Assembly (NCBI GenBank): GCA_003557485.1
Contig: PWOI01000180.1
Location: 1 to 36,928 of the forward strand
Direction: 5' to 3'
Length of the DNA: 36,928 nt
DNA from: Elusimicrobiota bacterium
GTDB taxonomy: Bacteria; CG03; SLGR01; PWQF01
In this document: one piece after another, positions 15,751 through 22,967 of the stretch
How the letters are laid out: each line of letters opens with the position of its first letter
Numbering within the stretch: the first letter of the stretch is position 1
Notes under the pieces: model-generated
What the model was told of the DNA's origin: nothing
Database searches by the model: none
The model's input: only the letters and a program-made list of their open reading frames with translations
Position numbers and translations under genes: made by a program

Positions 15751-16410
15751 GTGCCCCCCCTGCTTAAAGCAAAGAACATATTCCTCCGGACTTCCGGAAA
15801 TCCCCGCCGGGAAATACTTAGAGATATAAACCTGGCGGTTGAGGAGGGGGTTATGGTTCTTCTCCGGGGGCCTTCGGGCAGTGGTAAAACTAAGCTTCTG
15901 CAGGCGCTTTCCGGCAGGCTTATGCCGTCCTCCGGTAAAGTTCTGTTCTGCGGTGAAGATATCTATGGACTTAAGGGGCACTCACTCAGAGACTTTCGCG
16001 CCCGCTGCGGTTTTGCGTTTGAGAAGGATACATTTATAAATTCCCTTTCTGTTTCCGGTAACCTTTCCGAAATAATAAGAGCGCTGGGCATTCCTTCAAA
16101 AGTTGCTTTTGACAGGATCATGCATGTTCTGAAGCTTTGTTCTCTTATTAATTCAAGGGATATTCTTCCGGAAAATCTTTCTTCCGGAGAAAAGAAACTC
16201 TTCAAGCTGGCTCTGGCGCTTGTAAAAGAACCTGAAGTTTTTCTTTTAGATTTTAACCTCTGCATGGATTCACTTTCCCTTGAGATAGCCCGTATTCTGA
16301 AGTCAATATCTTCAAGGGGCGGCGCTATTATGGTAACTGCAGCGGATTACGGACGCGGCTCTCTTCCCTGCGATATATGTCTGGATATTCAAAATGGCGA
16401 AATCAGGTAA
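15751..16410 (+). CDS. ftsE: FtsE-like ABC ATPase lacking hydrolysis residues
   Basis: In E. coli FtsE binds FtsX, and the complex activates septal amidases through EnvC. The 219-residue length fits. Walker A GPSGSGKTK (40-48) and signature LSSGE (143-147) are present, so nucleotide binding is plausible. Other residues are changed: the Q-loop glutamine is Glu91 (FAFEKDTF), the catalytic glutamate after the Walker B aspartate D167 is Phe168 (LLDFNL), the D-loop region is altered, and the switch histidine is Ala197 (MVTAADYG). Such changes would be expected to abolish or nearly abolish ATP hydrolysis. The start is GTG at 15751; an upstream extension meets TAA at 15721 with no other usual start. 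It overlaps ftsX by 17 bases. The identity rests on neighbours as well as sequence; a generic ABC ATPase is the alternative. Confidence 0.8.
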   Translation: MPPLLKAKNIFLRTSGNPRREILRDINLAVEEGVMVLLRGPSGSGKTKLLQALSGRLMPSSGKVLFCGEDIYGLKGHSLRDFRARCGFAFEKDTFINSLSVSGNLSEIIRALGIPSKVAFDRIMHVLKLCSLINSRDILPENLSSGEKKLFKLALALVKEPEVFLLDFNLCMDSLSLEIARILKSISSRGGAIMVTAADYGRGSLPCDICLDIQNGEIR

Positions 16411-17191
16411 AATTTTTTCATATATATTCATTTTCCTGGGAACTCTATTGATTTGGGCTGCAGTATCGGCCCGTCGTATTCCCGGAGCAGCGGAAAGCCT
16501 GATAGCGCGGGAAGTTGATGTTATAGTATATGTGAACGAGACAGTTTCTGCCGGAGATATAAATATTTTTATTGATAAGTTTCAGGAAATACCTCCTTTT
16601 TTCTTTAAGGATTTCAAAACCTCCCTTCAGGCTCTTGAAGAGCTTAAAAAAGACAGAGTGATCGCTGCCGAACTTGACTCAATAGACAGAGAGTTTTCTC
16701 CTCCTCATACCTTTATTCTCGGCATTCGCCGGGTTGATCCAGCCGCTATTTCATCAGCGTTTCCCCGAATAAACAGGATGGAAAACGTCGAGTTTGTAGA
16801 TATTCCGTTAGAGGAAATATTCGCAGCATCCTCTTTTCTTAATCGTTTGGGTCTGTTCAGTAATATTTTAACTCTTATCTTCTGCGCCGCCGCGATGCTC
16901 TTAATATACTTTGGGTCTCTTTTCTATTATTATTTCTTTTCTGAGATAATAGATGCGGTTTCTGACCTGGGCGCTCCGTTTATAAAGATGGTATCTCCAG
17001 GTGTCGTCAGGCAGTTTTTTGCCGGTATTTTATGCGCCCTCGCGGCCTCTTTTCTCTTCTACTTCGGTTCTTTGCTTTCAGCGGTTCCGGTTTTTAGTAT
17101 TCAGGCAGTTCTTGTTTCTGCATTACTTGCGGCAGCCCTGTCACCTTCTTTTTTTATTTTGATATGCGTAATTTCATTAAAAAAGCGATAA
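16394..17191 (+). CDS. ftsX: FtsX-like cell-division ABC transporter subunit
   Basis: The 265-residue integral membrane protein has the FtsX layout: one N-terminal helix (about 7-26), an extracytoplasmic domain (about 34-150), then three helices (about 153-180, 205-228, 234-260). The extracytoplasmic part begins with the typical REVDVIVYVNE strand and contains a fiskeqAl-like helix (FKTSLQALEELKKD). E. coli FtsX is 352 residues; the difference is mainly a longer cytoplasmic N-terminus there. In FtsX the external domain contacts EnvC or another hydrolase partner, and an envC-like gene follows directly, overlapping by 28 bases. FtsX is not a transporter in the usual sense but transmits a conformational signal. 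How that could be driven with a degenerate FtsE is a puzzle. Confidence 0.85.
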   Translation: MAKSGKIFSYIFIFLGTLLIWAAVSARRIPGAAESLIAREVDVIVYVNETVSAGDINIFIDKFQEIPPFFFKDFKTSLQALEELKKDRVIAAELDSIDREFSPPHTFILGIRRVDPAAISSAFPRINRMENVEFVDIPLEEIFAASSFLNRLGLFSNILTLIFCAAAMLLIYFGSLFYYYFFSEIIDAVSDLGAPFIKMVSPGVVRQFFAGILCALAASFLFYFGSLLSAVPVFSIQAVLVSALLAAALSPSFFILICVISLKKR

Positions 17192-18321
17192 TCTTTCTTG
17201 TTTTTCTTTTTTTGCTCATCACGGAGATCTATTCCGGAGATGAAATAAATACCCTCAGGCATCAGATATCAGGCCAGGAAGAGGAACTTCACTTTATTGA
17301 AAATGAGATAAGGAACCTGAGGTCAAGACTCCGCCTTCTCACAGAAAGAGAAAAAGAACTGACAGGAAAACTTAATGACCTGGACAGGCAGATAAATGTC
17401 CGGCAGGCGCGGCTTTCCCGGGTAAGGAGTGACATAGAGACTGTCAGCAGGAGAATAACCGAAGCCGAGGATGCCATAAGAAAAAAAGAGAGGCAGAAAA
17501 CCGGGTACTGCGACGACATACAATGTCTGGCCCGCGCTTACTATTACAGGGCCTCAAGAAATTCCCGTCGCAGCTGGGTTTCCCTTCTTTTTGGAAAAGA
17601 GAGCAGAGATGATTTTGTTCTTGCATATATGGTCCGCGAGCCGGTAAGTGAATATGTCAGGACAGAAGCTGAAATAAGCCGTACAATTCAGGAAACGGAG
17701 CAGCTCCGCATTAAGAACATTCAGCTTACGGGACTTAAAAAGGAACTCGTGGAAATTCAGGACGGGTTTATAGAAAAAAGGAAAGCCCAGCTTGATATTG
17801 TGAGAGAAATAAGGCAGCAGCAGTTAGCGCGGCAGCAGGAAATAAGACGTATGGAAGAAGAAAAACAAAACCTGAAAGAACTGATAGAGTCTTTACGCCA
17901 CAAGGCCGAGAGCCTTGAAGCCCTGAAGCAGCTGGCCGAAGATTTTGCCCGGGGGAAGGGGATGCTTGCCTGGCCGGTCAGTGGGGAAGTTGTTTCAAGG
18001 TTCGGCAGGCAGAGACATCCTACGCTCGATACCCATATTTATAATCGAGGTATAGAGATAGAAATACCCGGTACCGCAGAGGTAAAATCAGTTGCCGGAG
18101 GTGAGGTTGTCTTTGCGCAGGAGTTCAGAGGTAAAGGCAATATGGTTGTAATAGATCATGGAAATAATTATTATACTATATACGGAGGGCTTGACATAAT
18201 ACAGGTGCAGGTCGGAAATCTGACAGAACCCCTTGACAATTTAGGTACGGTATCAGGCAGGCTCTATTTTGAGCTTGGCCGCGAATCCGAACCCGAAGAC
18301 CCCCTCCTGTGGCTTGAATAA
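17164..18321 (+). CDS. envC: EnvC-like murein hydrolase activator (degenerate LytM)
   Basis: A periplasmic 385-residue protein. The signal peptide is about 1-24, a long coiled coil covers 28-260, and a C-terminal LytM/M23 fold starts at WPVSGEVVSRFG (270). The zinc ligands of active M23 peptidases are lost: the HxGxD motif reads N294-R-G-I-E298, and the HxH motif position is Gly342 (YTIYGGL), although H332 in DHGNNY remains. The final LHFEL motif reads LYFEL. This pattern matches EnvC, which is inactive itself and switches on amidases when FtsEX opens it. Gene order ftsE-ftsX-envC supports the role. The start is inside ftsX (28-base overlap); the signal peptide immediately following it supports this choice. 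The amidase partner is not in the window. Confidence 0.88.
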   Translation: MRNFIKKAIIFLVFLFLLITEIYSGDEINTLRHQISGQEEELHFIENEIRNLRSRLRLLTEREKELTGKLNDLDRQINVRQARLSRVRSDIETVSRRITEAEDAIRKKERQKTGYCDDIQCLARAYYYRASRNSRRSWVSLLFGKESRDDFVLAYMVREPVSEYVRTEAEISRTIQETEQLRIKNIQLTGLKKELVEIQDGFIEKRKAQLDIVREIRQQQLARQQEIRRMEEEKQNLKELIESLRHKAESLEALKQLAEDFARGKGMLAWPVSGEVVSRFGRQRHPTLDTHIYNRGIEIEIPGTAEVKSVAGGEVVFAQEFRGKGNMVVIDHGNNYYTIYGGLDIIQVQVGNLTEPLDNLGTVSGRLYFELGRESEPEDPLLWLE

Positions 18322-18348
18322 AGAAATATAGAATGGAGTTTAAATAAA

Positions 18349-19623
18349 ATGAAGAAAAATATAACAGTTTTCCTGACAGCTTTAATTATAAGCAGTGCGG
18401 TTATGGTTACCGTATCTGTCGTGCCTGTTTTTCTCCAGAGCCGCCCTGGCGCGGATAACTCGCCTCAACAGGATATTCAGGAGTATATGCGCCTTTTTTC
18501 CGACGCTTTTACCATTATACGGGACAACTATGTGGATGAAATGCCCGTTAAAGATATAATTTACGGCGCAATAGACGGCATGATAGGAGTCCTTGACGAT
18601 TATTCCCAGTTTATGGAGCCTAAAAGGGCGGACCGTATAAGGGAGGATTCCGAGGGAGAATTCGGGGGGCTCGGTATAAGAATAACAAAGGAAGGCGAAT
18701 ATATAAAAGTTATTACGCCGATGCCTGAAACTCCCGCCTACAGGAAAGGAATACTTCCCGGTGACCTTATTATTGAGATTGACGGGGAAGCCGCGCGCGG
18801 CATATCTATGGAAGATGCCGTAAACAAACTTCGGGGTCCGGAAGGTACGGAAGTAACGATCAGTATAAGACGAGAAGGGGAGGGAGAACTTATAAAATAT
18901 ACAATAGTGCGCGATACTATTGTCCCGCGTAAAGTATTCGGGAGGATGATAAATCCGGATATCGCGTATGTAAGGCTTACCGATTTTTCCGGCAACGCGC
19001 CTGAAATGTTCAAAGAAACCCTTCAGGATAAATTGAACGGGGGAGCCGCCTCATTTATACTTGATCTGAGAAATAATCCCGGCGGCCTTTTAAAAGCAGC
19101 TATAGAAATCTCTGAAATGTTTCTTTCCCGCGGAGATCTTGTGGTATATACCAAGGGAAGGGCTCCCAATCAGAGCCGGGAGTTTCATTCCCGTTCAAGG
19201 CCGGTCGCGCCGGAAATTCCGATGATAATACTTATAAACAGGGGCTCGGCCTCCGGATCGGAAATTGTAGCCGGTTCGCTGCAGGATCACGGCCGCGCCA
19301 TACTATTGGGGGAGAAAACCTTCGGAAAGGCGTCGGTCCAGTCAATAATAAACCTTGAGGACGGGTCTTCTCTGCGCCTTACGACTGCCGAATATTTTAC
19401 TCCCGGCGGAAATCCTATTCATGGAGAGGGTGTGTCTCCTGATATAGAAGTAAAACTTACAACCGAAGAAAAACGTCTTATGGCGGAAGAAAGATACGAA
19501 CTTTACACTCTGTCTGAAGAGGAGCGCGTTGAAAGAGAATCCGAAATAAGGGACCCTCAGCTTGATCGGGCTGTTGACATAATGAGAGCCCGCGCTATTT
19601 TTATGAGGGGCAATAAAGATTAA
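18349..19623 (+). CDS. ctpA: C-terminal processing peptidase, S41 family
   Basis: A secreted or membrane-anchored serine protease of 424 residues. The N-terminal hydrophobic segment spans about 5-30. A PDZ domain follows at about 100-185, with the carboxylate-binding FGGLGIRI loop and IIEIDGEAARGI. The S41 core is at about 190-385. The catalytic Ser302 lies in RGSASGSEIVAG and Lys327 in KTFGKASVQ, 25 residues apart, the same spacing as in E. coli Prc. Family members trim periplasmic proteins, including peptidoglycan hydrolases and their regulators, which fits the envC-like neighbour. It starts 27 bases after envC, preceded by GGAG. Its stop codon is embedded in the proposed start of the next gene. 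Confidence 0.95.
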   Translation: MKKNITVFLTALIISSAVMVTVSVVPVFLQSRPGADNSPQQDIQEYMRLFSDAFTIIRDNYVDEMPVKDIIYGAIDGMIGVLDDYSQFMEPKRADRIREDSEGEFGGLGIRITKEGEYIKVITPMPETPAYRKGILPGDLIIEIDGEAARGISMEDAVNKLRGPEGTEVTISIRREGEGELIKYTIVRDTIVPRKVFGRMINPDIAYVRLTDFSGNAPEMFKETLQDKLNGGAASFILDLRNNPGGLLKAAIEISEMFLSRGDLVVYTKGRAPNQSREFHSRSRPVAPEIPMIILINRGSASGSEIVAGSLQDHGRAILLGEKTFGKASVQSIINLEDGSSLRLTTAEYFTPGGNPIHGEGVSPDIEVKLTTEEKRLMAEERYELYTLSEEERVERESEIRDPQLDRAVDIMRARAIFMRGNKD

Positions 19624-20683
19624 ATCTCCGGGGATCCGCGCTTTTTTCAGCGCGGTAGTCATTCTAATAGCGTCAGTTTCGCTTCTTTACCTCTATTTAT
19701 CTCTCAGGGTACGTGACCTGTCGCCGGATGCCCGCGCCCTTAACAGTGAAATAAACTCGGTTCTTTTCGGCCACGGCTTAACCGATGCCGATATAACTCG
19801 CCAGTATCAGACACAGATGAAACGCGGCCGGTTTGAATGGATACAGTATACCAGGGAGATTTCTCTTCCTTCGGGAAAATACTCCGGTATTAAAGAGGAT
19901 ATACGCAGGGTATCCGGAACTCTGGAATTTGAAGAAACAGAGAGAACACCTCAAAAGGCCCGGATAAAAATATCTAAAAATAACGCCGTTCTTTCCGATA
20001 TAGTCTTTTCTCTTATTCCCGAAAAAGGCCTTCTTGCAATAGTGATAGATGACCTGGGTTACAGCCGCAACATAGAGCCGTTTACCTCTCTGGAAATACC
20101 CCTTACATATGCGGTTATTCCGGGATTGCAGTTTTCAGGCAGTATAACCGAAACGCTGCGTGCAGGAGGACATCATTATATAATCCATATGCCAATGGAG
20201 CCCCAAGACTCTTCCCTTATTGATAAGAATAATATGCTTCTGGTTTCAATGGATGAAGACAGCATACGCGCATCCCTTTCCGCTGCTCTCAGGAGCGTGC
20301 CGGGAGCCGGAGGTCTGAATAACCACATGGGTTCCAGGTTTACTTCTGACGCTGATGCCGTCAGGCGCCTTGTAACTATCTTAAAAGAGAAAAATCTTTT
20401 CCTGGTTGATTCCAGGACCTCAGGAGAGTCCGTCGCATATTCTACTGCCCGTGAAGCCGGTGTTCCGGCAGCTCAGAACAACTTTTTTATAGACAATCAG
20501 GCCGATTACGATTACATATACAAGCGTATGGAGGAGCTTACCCGTAAAGCCGCCGCAAGAGAATCAACTATTGCAATAGGACACATCCAGAACATAAATA
20601 CAGCCCGGGTACTGAAGGAGTTTATTCCGGAGATGAAAAAAGCCGGTATAATATTTGTTACAGTGGAAGAGTTGCTGAGATGA
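19619..20683 (+). CDS. divergent polysaccharide deacetylase, probable ATT start
   Basis: A YibQ-type (DUF610) putative carbohydrate deacetylase, commonly found next to envC and ctpA. From the first in-frame ATG (19817) the product would be 288 residues without any export signal. The frame stays open upstream to a stop at 19604, and that extension encodes a clear membrane anchor (AFFSAVVILIASVSLLYLYL). It has no ATG, GTG or TTG codon. ATT at 19619 sits eight bases after GAGGGG (19605-19610) and shares one base with the ctpA stop (ATTAA), so I choose it; the product has 354 residues. Catalytic-domain motifs, numbered from ATT, are IDDLGY (D144, D145), HMPMEP (H190) and NHMGS (H236). Periplasmic action on glycan, perhaps peptidoglycan, is inferred. 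The end overlaps tsaD by four bases. Confidence 0.82.
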   Translation: MKSPGIRAFFSAVVILIASVSLLYLYLSLRVRDLSPDARALNSEINSVLFGHGLTDADITRQYQTQMKRGRFEWIQYTREISLPSGKYSGIKEDIRRVSGTLEFEETERTPQKARIKISKNNAVLSDIVFSLIPEKGLLAIVIDDLGYSRNIEPFTSLEIPLTYAVIPGLQFSGSITETLRAGGHHYIIHMPMEPQDSSLIDKNNMLLVSMDEDSIRASLSAALRSVPGAGGLNNHMGSRFTSDADAVRRLVTILKEKNLFLVDSRTSGESVAYSTAREAGVPAAQNNFFIDNQADYDYIYKRMEELTRKAAARESTIAIGHIQNINTARVLKEFIPEMKKAGIIFVTVEELLR

Positions 20684-21630
20684 AGGTTCTGGGAATTGAA
20701 AGCACTTGCGACGAGACAGCCGTTGCCGTCGTAGACGGCACTGAAATTCTTTCTCATAAGATAGCCTCCCAGACTGAGATTCACGCGCTTTACGGGGGAG
20801 TTGTTCCGGAAATTGCTTCCCGGGAACACCTCAAAAGAATCAATATTCTTCTCCGGGACGCCCTTCTTGAATCCGGTGGCATAGATAGTATCGAGGGTAT
20901 AGCTGTGGCCGCCCGGCCCGGCCTTGAGGGCTCCATACTTGTAGGACTGACGGCAGCCCGTACACTTTCATTCCTGACGGGGCTCAGGCTGGAGGAGGTG
21001 GACCACCTGGAGGCCCATCTTTTTGCATGGCCGTTTCTTGAAAAACTTACGCCGCCGGGACTTGGCCTGGTTGTTTCGGGAGGGCATACCCGGCTGGTCT
21101 ATATTAAAAAATGGGGCGATTACGAGATAATATCCGATACCCGGGACGACGCCGCCGGTGAATGTTTTGATAAGGTGGCTTCAATGCTTCAGTTAAAATA
21201 TCCGGGAGGTCCGGAAATAGAAAAGGCTGCAAAAGAAGGAGACAGAAAAAGGTTTATTTTTCCCGTTGCAAATCTGAAAGGAAGCCTTGATTTTTCATAT
21301 AGCGGGCTTAAGACATCCGTTCTATATAAAATTAAATATGATTTTAATGGGAAACTGTCGGAAAAAGACAGAAAAGATATCGCTGCTTCATTCCAGGACG
21401 CCGCCTTCAAGCCTCTTGTAAAAAATGCGATTGATGGAGCGAAAAAAACAGATTCTGGATGGATTCTTGTATGCGGAGGGGTTGCCGCAAATTCCCGCCT
21501 CCGTGAAATGTTCCGGAAACCGGCAGAAATGGCGGGAATTAAAACGCTTTTTCCTCCGCTCAAACTCTGCACCGATAACGCTGCCACCGTTGCGGCCTGC
21601 GGTGAATTTTATTTAAAAAAAACTGATTAA
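20680..21630 (+). CDS. tsaD: tRNA threonylcarbamoyladenosine transferase TsaD
   Basis: TsaD, with TsaB and TsaE, transfers the threonylcarbamoyl group to A37 of ANN-decoding tRNAs in the cytoplasm. The 316-residue protein starts with the standard VLGIESTCDETAVAVV. It carries the iron-binding HLEAH motif (H109, H113), the nucleotide-binding LVVSGGHTRLV, the DDAAGECFDKVA stretch and the later CGGVAANSRLR. The last of these contains the ASNH/N-type contact region. It is slightly shorter than E. coli TsaD (337). It is the last gene of the long + strand run, coupled to the deacetylase by ATGA. Its last four bases overlap the end of the reverse-strand gene, and no terminator is visible between them. 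Confidence 0.96.
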   Translation: MKVLGIESTCDETAVAVVDGTEILSHKIASQTEIHALYGGVVPEIASREHLKRINILLRDALLESGGIDSIEGIAVAARPGLEGSILVGLTAARTLSFLTGLRLEEVDHLEAHLFAWPFLEKLTPPGLGLVVSGGHTRLVYIKKWGDYEIISDTRDDAAGECFDKVASMLQLKYPGGPEIEKAAKEGDRKRFIFPVANLKGSLDFSYSGLKTSVLYKIKYDFNGKLSEKDRKDIAASFQDAAFKPLVKNAIDGAKKTDSGWILVCGGVAANSRLREMFRKPAEMAGIKTLFPPLKLCTDNAATVAACGEFYLKKTD

Positions 21631-22361
21631 AGCGAAATCCTGGCACCCAGGGCTGTATGAAACCCCACCCCGGAATCGCTTTCGCTTGTTATATCCAGTC
21701 CGAAACCCAGAAATAAAGCGGGTATAAGGTTAAGTTCGCTTCCTATATTGAACCTGAGAAGGTTCTCAGTCGGCTTAATTTTACCTGCAGCTTCGGTCTT
21801 AAACTCTCCCGAAAACATTTCGTAAGAAACACCGGCGTACGGAGTTACAATAAAAAACTTCTTTGAAGCGGCTGCTCCTATAGTCGTGGCAGTTATGGTT
21901 ATGTCATCGGCACTGAGGCGGTTCATTCCCGCTGTTACTGATACGGCAGGCATTGGAGAAAAGAATCTGTCCTGAAAAATAGAATACCTTATTCCTCCCC
22001 CGATTATATCCACACCTGATTTTTCAACGCTTATTGACATAAATCTTCCGTATATGTCAAAATCCCCGGGGAGCCCTGCTTCAACTGAGAAAAAAGGAAC
22101 AGGCAGTATTGAAACACCCAGAACATCATTATCTTCCGATACCGCGGGCATTCCCATCCTTGCAGCTACTTCTACTCCGGGAAAAGAGAGAGAGCCTGCC
22201 CTGGTATTCATTCCTGCAGAAATGCCGAGGCCAAAATCGCGAACAACCGGTGTCAGGGCTTTTTTAGATTCTTCTTTAATTGCGTCATCTACCCATCCGG
22301 ACAGTGCGTGGCCGGCAGATAAAATAACAATGGCAAAAACTAGAAAAAACTTATTTAACAT
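21627..22361 (-). CDS. predicted outer-membrane beta-barrel protein, function unknown
   Basis: This is the only convincing reverse-strand gene. The 244-residue product has a signal peptide (1-21, ending GHALSG). After a short helical segment come alternating amphipathic strands (for example VEVAARMGMP, FDIYGRFMSI, GIRYSIFQ, FLGFGLDITS, GFHTALGARISL), as in small outer-membrane barrels that sample bilayer or ligand. The C-terminus ends RISL, not in an aromatic residue, which is weak for a barrel signal. A strong ribosome site lies at 22370-22375 (AGGAGG on the reverse strand), eight bases from the ATG. It converges with tsaD, overlapping by four bases. I do not recognise the family beyond this shape. 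Confidence 0.8.
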   Translation of the reverse strand: MLNKFFLVFAIVILSAGHALSGWVDDAIKEESKKALTPVVRDFGLGISAGMNTRAGSLSFPGVEVAARMGMPAVSEDNDVLGVSILPVPFFSVEAGLPGDFDIYGRFMSISVEKSGVDIIGGGIRYSIFQDRFFSPMPAVSVTAGMNRLSADDITITATTIGAAASKKFFIVTPYAGVSYEMFSGEFKTEAAGKIKPTENLLRFNIGSELNLIPALFLGFGLDITSESDSGVGFHTALGARISL

Positions 22362-22399
22362 AATAGAAACCTCCTATAAAATATCTCAAACCTGCTATA

Positions 22400-22428
22400 A
22401 ATTTAACATAAATAAAATTTTTAGTAAA
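22400..22428 (-). promoter_or_regulatory. candidate promoter of the reverse-strand barrel gene
   Basis: On the reverse strand TTTACT (22428-22423), 17 bases, then TAAATT (22405-22400), about 40 bases before the gene start. The interval is very AT-rich, so the match is only suggestive. It lies back to back with the tmRNA promoter. Confidence 0.4.
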
Positions 22429-22441
22429 GAGCGCTCTGTCA

Positions 22442-22470
22442 TTGAAATAAAACATCTTTTGTGCTAGCAT
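22442..22470 (+). promoter_or_regulatory. promoter of tmRNA gene
   Basis: TTGAAA (22442-22447), 17 bases, TAGCAT (22465-22470) with TGC just before the -10. The RNA 5' end follows eleven bases later. The -35 matches five of six consensus bases. The same -10 and spacing recur before pilM. Confidence 0.65.
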
Positions 22471-22480
22471 TAACTATAGA

Positions 22481-22831
22481 GGGGGCGATATGGGTTCGAC
22501 AGCGGCATGGCTTTAAATCGCGAGTCGCAGGCAGCGTTTGTCGGTAACGCTTAAAAACCGTCAAAAAGTAAACGCAGACAATAATCTAGCGTTGGCAGCC
22601 TAACACAGGCAGCCTGCCCCGGTGGGTTTACCCGCTGGCCTGCCGAAGGGTATCATAAAAACGGGAGTAGCTGGGATGAACCCCCCTGGCATTTCGGCGA
22701 AAACTTAAGGGGAAACCTTCCGCATACCGTCTGTTCCGGGCCGGTGCGGAAGAAATTAAACCGGAACTAAGCCTGTAGAAGCTTCGGTTGGCGGCTGCTG
22801 GACGCGGGTTCGATTCCCGCCGCCTCCACCA
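22481..22831 (+). ncRNA. ssrA: transfer-messenger RNA (tmRNA)
   Basis: tmRNA rescues stalled ribosomes and tags the unfinished protein for proteolysis. The 5' end GGGGGCG plus ATATGGGTTCGACAGC is the standard tRNA-like half. The 3' half has the T-arm GCGGG-TTCGATT-CCCGC and the acceptor CGCCTCC, then A and an encoded CCA. The tag frame reads to TAA at 22601-22603. Starting at GCA (22574) it gives ADNNLALAA; starting at GTA (22568) it gives VNADNNLALAA. The ALAA ending is the classic protease signal. GCA is the more usual resume codon, so I prefer the shorter form. It is one-piece, not the permuted two-piece type. Confidence 0.97.
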
Positions 22832-22913
22832 TTTGGGTATATTTCGGGTACATAGTAACGGCTCTATTTTTTGCACACCCTATGTTTTTCAAACTTTACA
22901 GACGAGGTTTACC

Positions 22914-22942
22914 TTGCAAAAAAAATGAAATTGTGTTAGCAT
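22914..22942 (+). promoter_or_regulatory. promoter of pilMNOPQ operon
   Basis: TTGCAA (22914-22919), 17 bases, TAGCAT (22937-22942), 25 bases before the pilM start. The -10 region GTGTTAGCAT is nearly identical to GTGCTAGCAT before tmRNA, so both probably use the main sigma factor. The ribosome site AGGA is at 22957-22960. Confidence 0.6.
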
Positions 22943-22967
22943 ATCACCAATAAAACAGGAAAAAAAT

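Noticed and set aside
17971-18321. Active M23 endopeptidase
   Set aside because: Zinc-ligand motifs are replaced (N294/E298, G342), so it is annotated as an activator.
22628-22876. Reverse-strand 82-codon frame containing WWRRRESNPRPAA
   Set aside because: Antisense of the tmRNA 3' half; this string is a classic spurious annotation from antisense structural RNA.
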